DNA from: Pectobacterium brasiliense
Lineage (GTDB): Bacteria; Pseudomonadota; Gammaproteobacteria; Enterobacterales; Enterobacteriaceae
Assembly: GCF_013449685.1 (NCBI RefSeq)
Contig: NZ_JACDSF010000016.1
Coordinates: 63,751 to 127,750 of the forward strand
Reading direction: 5' to 3'
DNA length: 64,000 nucleotides
Shown in pieces: positions 9,069 through 21,154 of the stretch; the stretch's first letter is position 1; the number at the start of each line of letters is the position of its first letter. The notes under the pieces are model-generated. The model had not been told where the DNA came from and did not search any database. It saw nothing but the letters and a program-made list of their open reading frames with translations. The translations under genes and the position numbers were made by a program.

Positions 9069-11078
9069 ATGCCGATTCAGGTGTTGCCACCGCAACTGGC
9101 TAACCAGATCGCTGCCGGAGAAGTGGTTGAGCGTCCGGCTTCGGTCGTGAAGGAGCTGGTGGAAAACAGTCTGGATGCAGGTGCGACCCGGATTGATATC
9201 GACATCGAGCGCGGCGGCGCGAAGCTGATCCGTATTCGTGACAATGGCTCGGGGATTGGAAAGGATGAATTAACGCTGGCGCTGGCGCGTCATGCGACCA
9301 GCAAAATCGCCACGCTCGACGATCTGGAAGCCATCGTGAGTATGGGTTTTCGCGGCGAAGCGCTGGCAAGTATCAGTTCCGTCTCTCGTCTAACCCTGAC
9401 ATCGCGCACCGCTGAACAATCCGAAGCCTGGCAGGCCTACGCCGAAGGGCGTGACATGGCAGTGACGGTTAAACCCGCGGCTCACCCTGTGGGCACCACG
9501 CTGGAAGTGCTGGATCTGTTTTATAACACGCCCGCCCGCCGTAAATTTATGCGCACCGAAAAAACCGAATTCACCCATATTGATGAGGTGGTGCGCCGCA
9601 TCGCGCTGGCGCGTTTCGATGTCGCCATCACGCTGCATCATAACGGTAAGCTGATGCGGCAGTATCGTGCTGCGCCGGATAAAAGCCAGTATGAACGCCG
9701 TTTGGGCAGCATCTGCGGGGCGACGTTCCTGCAACATGCGCTGGCAGTGTCATGGCAACACGGCGATCTCACCATTCATGGTTGGGTGGCCGATCCGGTT
9801 GGAGCCAAGCAACTGCCTGATATGCAGTATTGCTACGTGAACCAGCGCATGATGCGTGACCGGCTGATTAATCATGCCATTCGGCAGGCCTATCAGGATC
9901 AGCTTAGTGACGAGCAGCAGCCCGCCTATGTGCTGTATCTGGAGATCGACCCGCATCAGGTGGATGTCAATGTGCATCCTGCCAAGCACGAAGTTCGATT
10001 CCATCAGGCGCGTCTGGTGCATGACTTCATCTATCAGGCGGTGATGTCCGTTCTGCAACAGGCATCCTCACCGGCGCTCGGCATAACAGAGCCGGAGACC
10101 GGGAAACCCGTGCAATGGCAGCAGGAAAACCGCACTGCCGCCGGTGAAAACCATTTTGCCCAGCCGTCACGTACCGATAGTTCGCCGTCGTATGGTGGGA
10201 AAACGCCGCGCGCGAGCCATTCTGGTCAGGCGAGAGAATCTGCTTATTCCGGCTATCAACCAGAGAATCCGTACCAGAAGAAGCAGGGTGATCTGTATAA
10301 GGCGCTGCTGCAACCAGCGGATAATGCAGCAAGTGTACCACCGTCGTCTGGCGAGCGTATTTCTGCACCGTCGAGTCACGTTATGTCGCCGGATAGGGTT
10401 GTCCCATCCACGGTATCGCATGACGTACCACCAAATCGAACCGTAACGGACACTGCAGCGAGCAATAACAGGCAACGTGCGCTGGTTGAATCACCGCTGG
10501 AAAGCCAATCAAACGGTTTTGGGCGGGTATTGACGGTTTATCCGCCGTGCTACGCGCTGCTGGAGTACCATAAGGGATTGGCGATGCTGTCGCTTTCCGT
10601 TGCTGAACGCTATCTGAAAGCGGTGCAGTTGACGCCGCCGGAAGAAGGGTTGCGGGCGCAACCGTTGCTGATTCCGCAGCGCCTGACGTTGAGTAAATCC
10701 GAGCTGAATGTTTTGTCCGCCCATCACGCTTTGCTGGCGCGTTTTGGTATTGATGTCGTGGTTGAGTCACAGCGTGCCACATTGCGTGCCGTACCTTTAC
10801 CATTGCGCCAACAAAATTTACAAAACTTGATCTCCGAACTGATAGGCTATCTGCCCGACTATCAGACGGTTGAGACACAGCAGGTGGAACCTGGCGAATT
10901 GGCGTCGTGGATGGCAACGCGATTGCAGAGTGAGCAGGAAAGCTGGAGTCATTCTCAGGCCATACAATTACTGGCGGATGTCGAGCGGCTTTGTCCGCAG
11001 TTGGCGAAAACGCCGCCGTCTGAACTTTTATATATGATGGACATCCATGATGCCATCAAGGCTTTAAAGCATGAGTGA
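9069..11078 (+). CDS. mutL: DNA mismatch repair protein MutL
   Basis: The 669-residue protein is the matchmaker between MutS and MutH/UvrD in methyl-directed mismatch repair. The N-terminal GHKL ATPase shows [17 protein letters not shown] and [11 protein letters not shown] transducer domain with [12 protein letters not shown] follows, then a long variable linker (about 340-470, rich in Ser, Gln, Pro) and a C-terminal dimerisation domain. No DQHAxxE endonuclease motif is seen, as expected for an organism with MutH. Its stop overlaps the miaA start by 8 bp. Confidence 0.97.
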   Translation: MPIQVLPPQLANQIAAGEVVERPASVVKELVENSLDAGATRIDIDIERGGAKLIRIRDNGSGIGKDELTLALARHATSKIATLDDLEAIVSMGFRGEALASISSVSRLTLTSRTAEQSEAWQAYAEGRDMAVTVKPAAHPVGTTLEVLDLFYNTPARRKFMRTEKTEFTHIDEVVRRIALARFDVAITLHHNGKLMRQYRAAPDKSQYERRLGSICGATFLQHALAVSWQHGDLTIHGWVADPVGAKQLPDMQYCYVNQRMMRDRLINHAIRQAYQDQLSDEQQPAYVLYLEIDPHQVDVNVHPAKHEVRFHQARLVHDFIYQAVMSVLQQASSPALGITEPETGKPVQWQQENRTAAGENHFAQPSRTDSSPSYGGKTPRASHSGQARESAYSGYQPENPYQKKQGDLYKALLQPADNAASVPPSSGERISAPSSHVMSPDRVVPSTVSHDVPPNRTVTDTAASNNRQRALVESPLESQSNGFGRVLTVYPPCYALLEYHKGLAMLSLSVAERYLKAVQLTPPEEGLRAQPLLIPQRLTLSKSELNVLSAHHALLARFGIDVVVESQRATLRAVPLPLRQQNLQNLISELIGYLPDYQTVETQQVEPGELASWMATRLQSEQESWSHSQAIQLLADVERLCPQLAKTPPSELLYMMDIHDAIKALKHE

Positions 11079-11992
11079 TGTAGAAAAAGCGTCGTTGCCG
11101 CCCGCCATTTTTATCATGGGGCCAACGGCGTCAGGAAAAACGGCATTGGCAATGGCGTTACGAGAATATTTGCCGGTAGAGTTGATTAGCGTAGATTCCG
11201 CCCTCATCTATAAAGGCATGGATATCGGGACTGCGAAACCGAATGCGGAAGAGCTGGCATTGGCACCGCATCGGTTAATCGACATTCTCGACCCAGCGGA
11301 ATCTTATTCTGCGGCCGATTTTCGCCGCGATGCGCTACGTGAGATGGCAGACATTACCGCTGCCGGGCGCATTCCCCTCCTGATTGGGGGGACGATGCTG
11401 TATTTCAAGGCGCTGCTGGAGGGGCTTTCTCCTCTGCCTTCAGCCGATGCTGCCGTGCGCCAGCGTATTGAAGAACAGGCAAAAGAAATCGGCTGGGAAG
11501 CGATGCATCGGCAGCTCAGTGAGATCGATCCGGTAGCAGCAATTCGGATTCATCCAAATGATCCGCAGAGACTCTCGCGAGCACTGGAAGTTTTTTTCGT
11601 TTCAGGTAACACTTTAACTGAACTGACAAAAACGTCTGGCGACGCGCTGCCCTATCAGGTTCATCAGTTTGCTATCGCCCCGGCGACGCGTGAATTGTTG
11701 CATGAGCGGATTGAACAGCGCTTTCATCAGATGTTGGCGGCAGGTTTTGAGACAGAAGCCCGGACATTGTTTGCCCGGCATGACCTTCATACGGATATGC
11801 CCTCTATTCGTTGCGTTGGTTATCGCCAGATGTGGTCATATTTATCCGGTGAAATTGATTACGATGAGATGGTTTATCGGGGAATTTGTGCGACGCGTCA
11901 GTTAGCGAAGCGTCAAATGACCTGGCTGCGCGGTTGGGATGATGTCTGCTGGCTGGATAGCGAAAAACCAACTGAAGCACTGGATAAAGTCA

Positions 11993-12006
<14 letters not shown>
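11071..12006 (+). CDS. miaA: tRNA dimethylallyltransferase MiaA
   Basis: The 311-residue enzyme transfers a dimethylallyl group to N6 of A37 in tRNAs reading UNN codons. The P-loop [12 protein letters not shown] lies near residues 16-27, followed by [19 protein letters not shown] and the substrate segment RLSRALEV. The last codons and the stop (from about 11993) lie inside an ERIC element, so the natural C-terminus appears to have been replaced by repeat sequence; the catalytic core is intact. It is coupled to mutL, and hfq follows after the ERIC and a promoter region. Confidence 0.95.
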
Positions 12007-12119
<113 letters not shown>

Positions 12120-12250
12120 CAGGTTGTTAGTGCATAGGTTGAGTGATTGTGTACAATCGGTGAGTCTCGGCGTGCAAGTTCTTTTACACCGTTATTTTAG
12201 AGCCGTAGGGTTCTTTGTTACAAACAACATACAAATAAGGAAAATATAGA

Positions 12251-12550
12251 ATGGCTAAGGGGCAATCTTTGCAAGATCCGTTCTTGAACGCTTTGCGTCG
12301 TGAACGTGTTCCGGTTTCGATTTATTTGGTGAACGGTATTAAGTTGCAAGGTCAGATCGAATCTTTCGATCAGTTCGTGATTTTGTTGAAAAACACGGTA
12401 AGTCAGATGGTTTATAAGCACGCCATCTCTACAGTTGTTCCCTCTCGCCCAGTCTCTCACCATAGCAATAATCCAGGCGGCGGTAGCAATTATCACGGTA
12501 ACAACACGGCGGCTTCGCAGCAGTCGCAGGAAGCTGATGACGCCGAATAA
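12251..12550 (+). CDS. hfq: RNA chaperone Hfq
   Basis: The 99-residue Sm-like protein forms a hexameric ring that pairs small RNAs with mRNAs. The Sm1 and Sm2 cores are visible ([27 protein letters not shown], split around residue 24; then [17 protein letters not shown]). A flexible Ser/Asn/Gln-rich tail follows. It is slightly shorter than the E. coli protein (102). The ribosome site AAGGAAAA contains a GGA that in E. coli is a CsrA target. It has its own leader of about 130 bp after the ERIC element, and hflX follows beyond a partial terminator. Confidence 0.98.
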   Translation: MAKGQSLQDPFLNALRRERVPVSIYLVNGIKLQGQIESFDQFVILLKNTVSQMVYKHAISTVVPSRPVSHHSNNPGGGSNYHGNNTAASQQSQEADDAE

Positions 12551-12565
12551 GGCGTATTGTCAATT

Positions 12566-12622
12566 CACCACGGCGCGGGAGAGCTGGACGCATCGCTCGG
12601 TTCCTTCGCTGTGGTGTTTTTT
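12566..12622 (+). terminator. Hairpin with T-tract between hfq and hflX
   Basis: CACCACGGCG (12566-12575) pairs with CGCTGTGGTG (12607-12616) with one wobble, followed by TTTTTT. Read-through into hflX is expected because the two genes are normally co-transcribed. Confidence 0.65.
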
Positions 12623-12644
12623 GCTCGTTTGAGAGGTTACTCGC

Positions 12645-13925
12645 TTGTTTGACCGTTATGAATCAGGTGAACGGGCTATATTAGTTCATATTTTCTTTTC
12701 GCAAGATAGAGATACGGAAGATCTGCTGGAGTTTGAATCTCTGGTTTCTTCTGCCGGTATTGAATCTTTGCAGGTTGTTACTGGCAGCCGCAAGTCGCCT
12801 CACCCCAAGTATTTTGTCGGGGAAGGCAAAGCTGAAGAAATTGCTCAGGCAGTAAAAGAAACGGGCGCGTTTGTCGTGCTGTTTGATCATGCGCTTACGC
12901 CTGCTCAGGAACGTAATCTGGAGCGTTTGTGCGAGTGCCGGGTGATAGACCGTACCGGACTGATTTTAGATATTTTTGCCCAGCGTGCGCGTACGCACGA
13001 GGGGAAATTACAGGTAGAACTGGCACAGCTGCGCCACCTTGCGACCCGACTGGTTCGCGGCTGGACGCACCTTGAACGTCAGAAAGGCGGTATCGGTTTG
13101 CGTGGCCCGGGTGAAACCCAGCTTGAAACCGACCGTCGTTTATTGCGTAACCGTATCATGCAGATACTGTCGCGTCTTGAACGGGTAGAAAAACAGCGTG
13201 AACAAGGGCGCCGGTCGCGGGTTCGTGCCGATGTCCCCACCGTTTCGCTGGTGGGCTATACCAACGCGGGTAAATCCACGCTGTTTAACACGATTACATC
13301 GGCGGGCGTCTATGCCGCCGATCAGTTATTTGCCACACTGGATCCAACATTGCGCCGCATTCAAGTGGATGATGTGGGTGATACGGTGCTGGCGGATACC
13401 GTAGGTTTTATCCGGCAGTTGCCCCACGATTTGGTGGCTGCGTTTAAGGCTACATTACAGGAAACACGTCAGGCCTCGCTGCTGCTGCACGTTGTTGATG
13501 CTGCCGATCCTCGTCTTGACGAGAACATTGAAGCGGTTGATGACGTATTGGCGGAAATTGAGGCGGACGAAATACCTGCGCTGTTGGTAATGAACAAGAT
13601 TGATATGCTGGATGATTTCGTTCCGCGTATCGATCGCAACGAAGAGAACCTACCGGTACGGGTCTGGCTTTCAGCACAGACCGGCGACGGTATTCCGTTG
13701 CTATTTCAGGCATTGACTGAGCGGCTTTCTGGGGAAATCGCACAACATACCTTGCATCTTCCCCCGCAGGCAGGACGCTTGCGTAGTCGTTTTTACCAGC
13801 TTCAGGCAATAGAAAAAGAATGGATTGAAGAGGATGGGCAAATTGGTTTGGTTATTCGTATGCCTATTGCTGACTGGCACCGCCTCTGCAAAAAAGAGCA
13901 GGAACTGCTGGACTATATTGTCTGA
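12645..13925 (+). CDS. hflX: Ribosome-splitting GTPase HflX
   Basis: The 426-residue GTPase splits stalled 70S ribosomes under heat and other stress. The N-terminal HflX domain contains [16 protein letters not shown] and a Gly-rich linker, [16 protein letters not shown]. The G domain has P-loop [12 protein letters not shown] near residue 205, [10 protein letters not shown] (switch II) and NKID. The start is a TTG at 12645, giving MFDRYESGE, which matches the E. coli protein, and GAGAGG lies upstream. Confidence 0.96.
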   Translation: MFDRYESGERAILVHIFFSQDRDTEDLLEFESLVSSAGIESLQVVTGSRKSPHPKYFVGEGKAEEIAQAVKETGAFVVLFDHALTPAQERNLERLCECRVIDRTGLILDIFAQRARTHEGKLQVELAQLRHLATRLVRGWTHLERQKGGIGLRGPGETQLETDRRLLRNRIMQILSRLERVEKQREQGRRSRVRADVPTVSLVGYTNAGKSTLFNTITSAGVYAADQLFATLDPTLRRIQVDDVGDTVLADTVGFIRQLPHDLVAAFKATLQETRQASLLLHVVDAADPRLDENIEAVDDVLAEIEADEIPALLVMNKIDMLDDFVPRIDRNEENLPVRVWLSAQTGDGIPLLFQALTERLSGEIAQHTLHLPPQAGRLRSRFYQLQAIEKEWIEEDGQIGLVIRMPIADWHRLCKKEQELLDYIV

Positions 13926-14021
13926 TTTGACTGGCATAAACAGTCTGAGCGGTGAAATAGTCTGACGGACTCTGGGATATTGAACCTGAAGAACACCTAT
14001 CATAAAGAATGGAGCTAAAAC

Positions 14022-15281
14022 ATGGCGTGGAATCAGCCCGGTAATAACGGACAAGACCGCGACCCGTGGGGGAGCAGCAGCAATAATGGCGGCAACTCTG
14101 GCGGAAATAACAATAAAGGTGGCCGAGATCAGGGGCCGCCGGATCTGGACGACATCTTCCGTAAACTGAGCAAAAAACTCGGCGATCTGGGTGGCGGAAA
14201 AGGTTCAGGCTCAAGCAACAGCGGAAATTCTGGCGGCCCAGCACTGGGTGGCCGGATCGTCGGTATCGCTGCCGTCGCTGCGGTTGTCATCTGGGCTGCT
14301 ACTGGTTTCTATACCATTAAAGAAGCGGAACGCGGTGTCGTCACGCGCTTTGGTAAATTCAGCCATTTGGTTGGTCCGGGTCTTAACTGGAAACCGACCT
14401 TCATCGATTCAGTTCGTGCGGTGAACGTTGAATCGGTGCGTGAATTGGCGACGTCGGGTGTGATGTTGACGTCAGATGAAAACGTCGTGCGCGTTGAAAT
14501 GAACGTGCAGTATCGTGTCACGCAGCCAGAACAATATCTGTTCAGTGTAACCAATGCGGATGACAGCCTGCGTCAGGCAACTGACAGTGCGCTGCGTGGT
14601 GTTATTGGTAAATACACGATGGACAAAATTTTGACGGAAGGCCGTACCATTGTGCGTACGGATACTCAGCGTGTACTGGAAGAAACCGTTCGTCCGTACA
14701 ACATGGGTATCACGCTGCTGGACGTCAACTTCCAGACCGCACGTCCGCCGGAAGAAGTGAAGGCCGCGTTTGATGATGCGATTGCCGCACGTGAAAACGA
14801 ACAGCAATATATTCGTGAAGCGGAAGCCTACGCGAACGAAGTTCAGCCGCGTGCTAACGGTCAGGCGCAACGTATTCTGGAAGAGTCTCGCGCTTATAAA
14901 ACCCGTACCGTTCTAGAAGCTCAGGGTGAAGTTGCCCGTTTTGCCAGAGTCTTACCGGAATATAAAGCTGCACCAGAAATCACCCGTGAGCGTTTGTATA
15001 TCGAAACGATGGAACGCGTACTGAGCCATACCCGTAAAGTTCTGGTCAATGACAAGGGGGGCAACCTGATGGTGCTGCCGTTGGATCAGATGCTGCGTGG
15101 ACAAGGCGGTGAAAATACGCAAAGCAATAACAGCAGCAGCGCTAACCCACTGCGTTTGCCTGGCAACAGCAGCGGTGCGACGAATAGCAATCAAACGCGC
15201 AGCAGTAACAATGGAAATATCATGGATCAGCGCAGAGCAAATGCGCAGCGTGATGACTTCACTCGAGTAGGGAGAGAATAA
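14022..15281 (+). CDS. hflK: FtsH protease modulator HflK
   Basis: The 419-residue band-7/SPFH membrane protein forms a complex with HflC that surrounds and regulates the FtsH protease. The N-terminus (about 1-75) is strongly Gly/Asn/Asp-rich, one membrane helix spans about 82-100 (GIAAVAAVVIWAATGFY), and the prohibitin domain is periplasmic. The C-terminal tail is rich in Asn and Ser. hflC starts 3 bp after its stop. Confidence 0.96.
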   Translation: MAWNQPGNNGQDRDPWGSSSNNGGNSGGNNNKGGRDQGPPDLDDIFRKLSKKLGDLGGGKGSGSSNSGNSGGPALGGRIVGIAAVAAVVIWAATGFYTIKEAERGVVTRFGKFSHLVGPGLNWKPTFIDSVRAVNVESVRELATSGVMLTSDENVVRVEMNVQYRVTQPEQYLFSVTNADDSLRQATDSALRGVIGKYTMDKILTEGRTIVRTDTQRVLEETVRPYNMGITLLDVNFQTARPPEEVKAAFDDAIAARENEQQYIREAEAYANEVQPRANGQAQRILEESRAYKTRTVLEAQGEVARFARVLPEYKAAPEITRERLYIETMERVLSHTRKVLVNDKGGNLMVLPLDQMLRGQGGENTQSNNSSSANPLRLPGNSSGATNSNQTRSSNNGNIMDQRRANAQRDDFTRVGRE

Positions 15282-15284
15282 TCG

Positions 15285-16280
15285 ATGCGTAAGCCCTTAC
15301 TATTTATCCTGATCCTGGTACTGATGGTGGTCTATGCGTCACTGTTTGTGGTGCAGGAAGGCCAGCGCGGCATTGTGATGCGTTTTGGCAAAGTATTGCG
15401 TGATGACGACAATAAGCCGCTGATCTATGCACCGGGATTGCAGTTCAAGATTCCGTTTATCGACTCAGTGAAAATGCTGGATGCACGTATCCAGACCATG
15501 GAAAACCAGGCTGACCGCTTTATCACTAAAGAGCAGAAAGACCTGATTGTCGATTCTTACCTTAAGTGGCGTATCAGCGATTTCAGCCGTTACTATCTGG
15601 CTACGGGCGGTGGTGACATCTCTCAGGCTGAAGTACTGCTGAAACGTAAGTTCAGTGACCGTCTGCGTTCTGAGATTGGTCGTCTGGATGTGAAAGGCAT
15701 TGTGACCGACTCGCGTGGTCAATTGATGTCTGACGTGCGTGAAGCGCTGAATACTGGTACCGGTGAAACGACCGAAGCCGATAATGCGATTGCTTCTGCT
15801 GCTGCGCGTGTTGAGAAAGAGACAACGAGCAACGAACCTCATATCAACCCTAACAGTATGGCTGCGCTGGGTATTGAGGTTATCGATGTGCGAATTAAGC
15901 AAATCAACCTGCCAACTGAAGTGTCTGACGCGATTTACCAACGTATGCGTGCAGAGCGTGAAGCGGTAGCACGTCGCCACCGTTCACAAGGTCAGGAAGA
16001 GGCTGAAAAGCTGAAAGCGACGGCCGACTATGAAGTCACCCGTACGCTGGCTGAAGCTGAACGTCAGGGACGTATCACCCGTGGTGAAGGGGATGCCGAA
16101 GCGGCGAAACTGTTTGCTAACGCATTCAGTGAAGATCCTGACTTCTACGCTTTCGTTCGTAGCCTGCGCGCGTATGAAAACAGCTTCAGTAATAATCAGG
16201 ACGTGATGTTGCTCAGCCCGGATAGCGACTTCTTCCGCTACATGAAGTCACCGGAAAGCAGCATGGCACCACGCCGCTGA
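15285..16280 (+). CDS. hflC: FtsH protease modulator HflC
   Basis: The 331-residue SPFH-domain partner of HflK has one N-terminal membrane helix (about 3-21, LLFILILVLMVVYASLFVV). The prohibitin core (EGQRGIVMRFGKV) and a coiled-coil rich in Ala, Glu and Arg (EREAVARRHRSQGQEEAEKL) follow. The gene pair ends with a strong terminator before yjeT. Confidence 0.96.
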   Translation: MRKPLLFILILVLMVVYASLFVVQEGQRGIVMRFGKVLRDDDNKPLIYAPGLQFKIPFIDSVKMLDARIQTMENQADRFITKEQKDLIVDSYLKWRISDFSRYYLATGGGDISQAEVLLKRKFSDRLRSEIGRLDVKGIVTDSRGQLMSDVREALNTGTGETTEADNAIASAAARVEKETTSNEPHINPNSMAALGIEVIDVRIKQINLPTEVSDAIYQRMRAEREAVARRHRSQGQEEAEKLKATADYEVTRTLAEAERQGRITRGEGDAEAAKLFANAFSEDPDFYAFVRSLRAYENSFSNNQDVMLLSPDSDFFRYMKSPESSMAPRR

Positions 16281-16303
16281 TAGTCATTCACTAACGTCTC
16301 ATC

Positions 16304-16334
16304 AAGCCCGGGTTCTTTCTCCGGGCTTTTTTTT
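16304..16334 (+). terminator. Rho-independent terminator after hflC
   Basis: AAGCCCGG / CCGGGCTT with a 9-nt loop is followed by a run of T. Confidence 0.9.
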
Positions 16335-16403
16335 GCCATTTTCTGGCAGAGACAAATCTAAGCGTTTTGTCCTGTTCGTACTTTAAGCGGGAAAGGGGGG
16401 GTT

Positions 16404-16604
16404 ATGAATTCAACGATTTGGCTGGCGCTCGGGCTGGTTTTGGTGCTCGAAGGGTTGGGGCCGCTGCTGTTCCCCCGTCTCTGGCGACGTATGATGTTGG
16501 GAATAGCGCAGTTGCCAGATACTATTTTGCGCCGTTTTGGCGGCGGAATAGTTGTTGCAGGGTGCGTGATCTACTACATGTTGCGTAGCCGGATGGGTGG
16601 CTAA
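16404..16604 (+). CDS. yjeT: Small inner-membrane protein YjeT (DUF2065)
   Basis: The 66-residue protein has two hydrophobic segments (about 4-25 and 46-60) joined by a basic stretch with the family motif LPDTILRRFGGG. Length and sequence match E. coli YjeT, which lies at the same place between hflC and purA. The function is unknown; DUF2065 proteins are thought to be membrane-embedded. An AGGGGGG run precedes the ATG. Confidence 0.9.
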   Translation: MNSTIWLALGLVLVLEGLGPLLFPRLWRRMMLGIAQLPDTILRRFGGGIVVAGCVIYYMLRSRMGG

Positions 16605-16622
16605 AATTAAGCAGAAAAATGT

Positions 16623-16638
16623 GCGCAATCGTGTGCTA
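16623..16638 (+). promoter_or_regulatory. Possible PurR operator upstream of purA
   Basis: GCGCAATCGTGTGCTA matches 11 of 16 positions of the palindromic PurR box (ACGCAAACGTTTGCGT), 66 bp before the purA start. purA is a member of the PurR regulon in E. coli. Confidence 0.4.
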
Positions 16639-16670
16639 AAAGTACTGAAAGCATCCAAATGAGATGGTAG

Positions 16671-18002
<1,332 letters not shown>

Positions 18003-18034
18003 TTTTGCCACCCTTAATGGGTGATGCGAAGATG

Positions 18035-18061
18035 AAAAGGACGGGATTCCCGTCCTTTTTG
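18035..18061 (+). terminator. Rho-independent terminator after purA
   Basis: AAAAGGACGGG / CCCGTCCTTTTT with loop ATT. It is symmetric enough to serve the convergent mpl gene as well. Confidence 0.9.
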
Positions 18062-18110
18062 CTATCTGCCGTTTGGCCGTCGTAATGTGAACGACGACGG
18101 CTTCTACCTA

Positions 18111-19496
18111 TTATTCCTGAACGTCTTTGGCCTTCTGCGCTTTGTTCTTCAGGCCATCCAGCAGCTTATTGTGGATGTTGCTGAACCCGCCGTTGCTCAT
18201 CACCAGAATGTGGTCGCCAGGCTGTGCGGTCTTGACGATGTTTTCTACCAGCGTGTCAATATCTGCGCTCCAGTGAGCGGGTTGTACGCAGGCTTCCGCA
18301 ACTTCTACCACCTGCCATGGAATATGGGCTGGCTGGAAGAGGAAAACTTCATCGGCGCGGCCTAATGACGGCGCCAGCTCGTTTTTGCACATCCCCAATT
18401 TCATGGTGTTAGAACGGGGTTCAAGCACAGCCAAAATCCGAGCCGTGCCGCCAACCTTGCTGCGTAGCGCCGACAGCGTCGCCAGAATTGCGGTAGGGTG
18501 GTGCGCAAAATCGTCATAAACCGTGACGCCGTGCTCCGTACCGCGTAACTCCAGACGACGACGTGCGTTAATAAATCCACCCAGTGCGCGGCAGGCATCT
18601 GCGGGCAGTACGCCAACGTGGTGAGCGGCAGCAATGGCCATCAGCCCGTTGTGCATATTGTGTTCGCCCACCAGTTTCCAGTGGACTTCACCGACGAGTT
18701 CTTTATTCAGGTAAACCTGATATTGGCTGGCATCGATCGCTACTTTTTTTGCCCGCCATGTGCCTTCTTCGCCAACCAGTTCCTGCTCGCTCCAGCATCC
18801 CATTCCCATCACCTGTTTGAGATTAAGGTCATTGGCTGGCAGGATGATTTTCCCCGTGCCCGGCACCAGTCGCACAAGATGATGGAACTGTTTCTGAATG
18901 GCTTTCAGATCGTCAAAGATGTCGGCGTGATCGAACTCAAGATTGTTGAGCACCAGCGTTCTTGGGCAGTAATGTACGAATTTGGAACGTTTGTCGAAGA
19001 ACGCACAGTCGTATTCATCGGCTTCAAGCACCATGAACGGGCTGTCACCCAGGCGTGCTGAAACGGTGAAGTTGCCAGGAACGCCACCGATTACAAACCC
19101 AGGCTGATAGCCACAATCTTCCAGAATCCAGGTGACCATCCCCGCCGTGGTGGTTTTGCCATGTGTACCCGCAACGGCAATCACCCAGCGATCGCGCAGC
19201 ACATAATCATGCAGCCACTGTGGGCCGGAAACATAAGGTAATCCCTGTTCCAGTACGGCTTCAACGCACGGGTTTCCGCGCGTCATCGCATTACCGATGA
19301 TGACCAAATCAGGTGCAGGGCTAAGCTGTGCCGGATCGTATCCCTGAATCAGTGTGATTCCCTGTTCTTCAAGTAAGGTACTCATGGGGGGATAAACATT
19401 TGCATCTGAGCCTGTGACGTCATGCCCCAGCGAACGAGCAAGCAGGGCAAGGCCACCCATAAAGGTGCCACAGATACCTAAAATATGAATACGCAT
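18111..19496 (-). CDS. mpl: UDP-N-acetylmuramate:L-alanyl-gamma-D-glutamyl-meso-diaminopimelate ligase
   Basis: The peptidoglycan recycling ligase attaches the recovered tripeptide to UDP-MurNAc in the cytoplasm. The Mur-ligase features are the N-terminal Rossmann segment HILGICGTFMGGLALLA, the P-loop GTHGKTTTAG, the EADEYDCAFFDKR motif and DDFAHHPTAI. I place the start at 19496 (MRIHILG, 460 residues), the family start, rather than at the in-frame codon 33 bp upstream. It is divergent from fbp as in E. coli. Confidence 0.96.
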   Translation of the reverse strand: MRIHILGICGTFMGGLALLARSLGHDVTGSDANVYPPMSTLLEEQGITLIQGYDPAQLSPAPDLVIIGNAMTRGNPCVEAVLEQGLPYVSGPQWLHDYVLRDRWVIAVAGTHGKTTTAGMVTWILEDCGYQPGFVIGGVPGNFTVSARLGDSPFMVLEADEYDCAFFDKRSKFVHYCPRTLVLNNLEFDHADIFDDLKAIQKQFHHLVRLVPGTGKIILPANDLNLKQVMGMGCWSEQELVGEEGTWRAKKVAIDASQYQVYLNKELVGEVHWKLVGEHNMHNGLMAIAAAHHVGVLPADACRALGGFINARRRLELRGTEHGVTVYDDFAHHPTAILATLSALRSKVGGTARILAVLEPRSNTMKLGMCKNELAPSLGRADEVFLFQPAHIPWQVVEVAEACVQPAHWSADIDTLVENIVKTAQPGDHILVMSNGGFSNIHNKLLDGLKNKAQKAKDVQE

Positions 19497-19665
19497 ACAT
19501 TTTCCATCTTCACAGTGAGTCTGCGTCACATTCTAACGCTATGAATCCGCCATAAGAAATGGATTTGACTAGGTACTCACTTTCTCTTTGGGCTACACTG
19601 CATGCGCAAACGTTGGCGGTGCAGAAATGAAACCGCTTTTCATCCGTAGATTCTGGAATAGTGTT

Positions 19666-20670
19666 ATGAAAACGTTAGGCGAATTTATCGTCGAAAAACA
19701 GCACGATTTCTCTCACGCCACAGGTGAGCTTACCGCGCTGCTGTCTGCTATTAAACTGGGTGCCAAGATTATTCACCGTGATATCAATAAAGCGGGTTTG
19801 GTTGATATCCTGGGAGCCAGCGGTATTTCTAATGTTCAGGGCGAAGTGCAGATGAAGCTCGATCTGTATGCCAATGAGAAACTGAAAGCGGCATTAAAAG
19901 CACGTGGTGAAGTGGCTGGTATTGCCTCCGAAGAAGAAGACGAAATTGTTATCTTTGAAGGTGATAAGGCGGAAAATGCCAAGTATGTCGTTCTGATGGA
20001 TCCGCTGGACGGCTCGTCGAATATTGATGTAAACGTCTCTGTCGGTACGATTTTCTCTATTTATCGCCGTATTACGCCGCTGGGAACGTCAGTCACGGAA
20101 GCTGATTTCTTGCAGCCGGGTAGTCAGCAGGTTGCTGCGGGCTACATCGTTTACGGTTCTTCAACCATGCTGGTGTACACCACGGGTCACGGCGTTCATG
20201 CCTTTACCTACGATCCGTCGCTCGGTGTGTTCTGTCTCTCGCATGAAAAAGTTTGCTTCCCAGAAAAAGGGAATATGTATTCCATCAACGAAGGGAACTA
20301 CATCAAGTTTCCTGTCGGCGTGAAGAAATACATCAAATACTGTCAGGAGCAGGATGAAGAGACGCAGCGTCCTTATACGTCGCGTTACATCGGTTCACTG
20401 GTTGCAGATTTCCACCGCAATCTGCTGAAAGGCGGAATTTACCTGTACCCAAGCACGGCGAGCTATCCGAAAGGCAAACTGCGTTTGCTGTACGAATGCA
20501 ACCCGATGGCGTTTCTGGCGGAGCAGGCGGGCGGTAAGGCCAGCGACGGTAAAAACCGTATTCTGGATATCACGCCGGAGAAACTGCACCAGCGTTCACC
20601 GTTCTTTGTAGGAACAGAATCCATGGTTGATGACGTTGAACGTTTCATCCGTGAATTCCCAGACGCCTAA
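19666..20670 (+). CDS. fbp: Class I fructose-1,6-bisphosphatase
   Basis: The 334-residue gluconeogenic phosphatase converts fructose 1,6-bisphosphate to fructose 6-phosphate. The metal and substrate site [12 protein letters not shown] lies near residues 115-126, with further motifs [10 protein letters not shown] and [12 protein letters not shown]. The start at 19666 (MKTLGEF) matches E. coli exactly; the longer frame upstream is leader sequence. A terminator follows, shared with the convergent ruvX. Confidence 0.97.
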   Translation: MKTLGEFIVEKQHDFSHATGELTALLSAIKLGAKIIHRDINKAGLVDILGASGISNVQGEVQMKLDLYANEKLKAALKARGEVAGIASEEEDEIVIFEGDKAENAKYVVLMDPLDGSSNIDVNVSVGTIFSIYRRITPLGTSVTEADFLQPGSQQVAAGYIVYGSSTMLVYTTGHGVHAFTYDPSLGVFCLSHEKVCFPEKGNMYSINEGNYIKFPVGVKKYIKYCQEQDEETQRPYTSRYIGSLVADFHRNLLKGGIYLYPSTASYPKGKLRLLYECNPMAFLAEQAGGKASDGKNRILDITPEKLHQRSPFFVGTESMVDDVERFIREFPDA

Positions 20671-20695
20671 TTACATTAATTAGTCATCAATATAG

Positions 20696-20731
20696 TCCCG
20701 TGTGGTCGGATCTTCGGCTACACGGGATTGT
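20696..20731. terminator. Terminator between convergent fbp and ruvX
   Basis: CCCGTGT (20697-20703) pairs with ACACGGG (20720-20726) with an inner TCGG..CTTCGG segment, followed by a T-rich stretch. Confidence 0.7.
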
Positions 20732-20734
20732 CTT

Positions 20735-21154
20735 TTAACGCTGTGCTTCGAACCAGCTCTCCAGAATAATCACCGCAGACGCCGCGTCTACGCTACCTTT
20801 ATCCAACGCTTTAAAACCACCGCGTTCGAAGAGATCGGCACGTGCTTCCACCGTACTCAAGCGTTCATCGTGTAACTCAATCGCGATACCAAAACGGCCA
20901 TGCAGTCGGTTAGCGAACTTCCGCGCCCGTGCCGTCAGGGGTTGTTCGGTGCCATCCATGTTGAGCGGCAGGCCGACGACGACCAGATCGGGCTGCCATT
21001 CTGACAATAGCTTCTCTACTTTTTGCCAGTCGGGTATCCCTTCCTGCGCCTTGAACGAGGTCAGTGCACGCGCTGTACCGGTAATTTCCTGACCGATAGC
21101 GACACCGATGCTTTTTGTCCCAAAATCAAAGGCAAGAAGGGTTCTGCTACTCAT
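20735..21154 (-). CDS. ruvX: Holliday junction resolvase-like nuclease RuvX/YqgF
   Basis: The 139-residue RNase H-fold protein has the N-terminal catalytic Asp motif [15 protein letters not shown] and the segment [14 protein letters not shown]. Orthologues act in 16S rRNA 5'-end maturation, and a resolvase role has been proposed. Its start overlaps the yqgE stop (ATGA), so the two genes are coupled. Confidence 0.93.
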   Translation of the reverse strand: MSSRTLLAFDFGTKSIGVAIGQEITGTARALTSFKAQEGIPDWQKVEKLLSEWQPDLVVVGLPLNMDGTEQPLTARARKFANRLHGRFGIAIELHDERLSTVEARADLFERGGFKALDKGSVDAASAVIILESWFEAQR

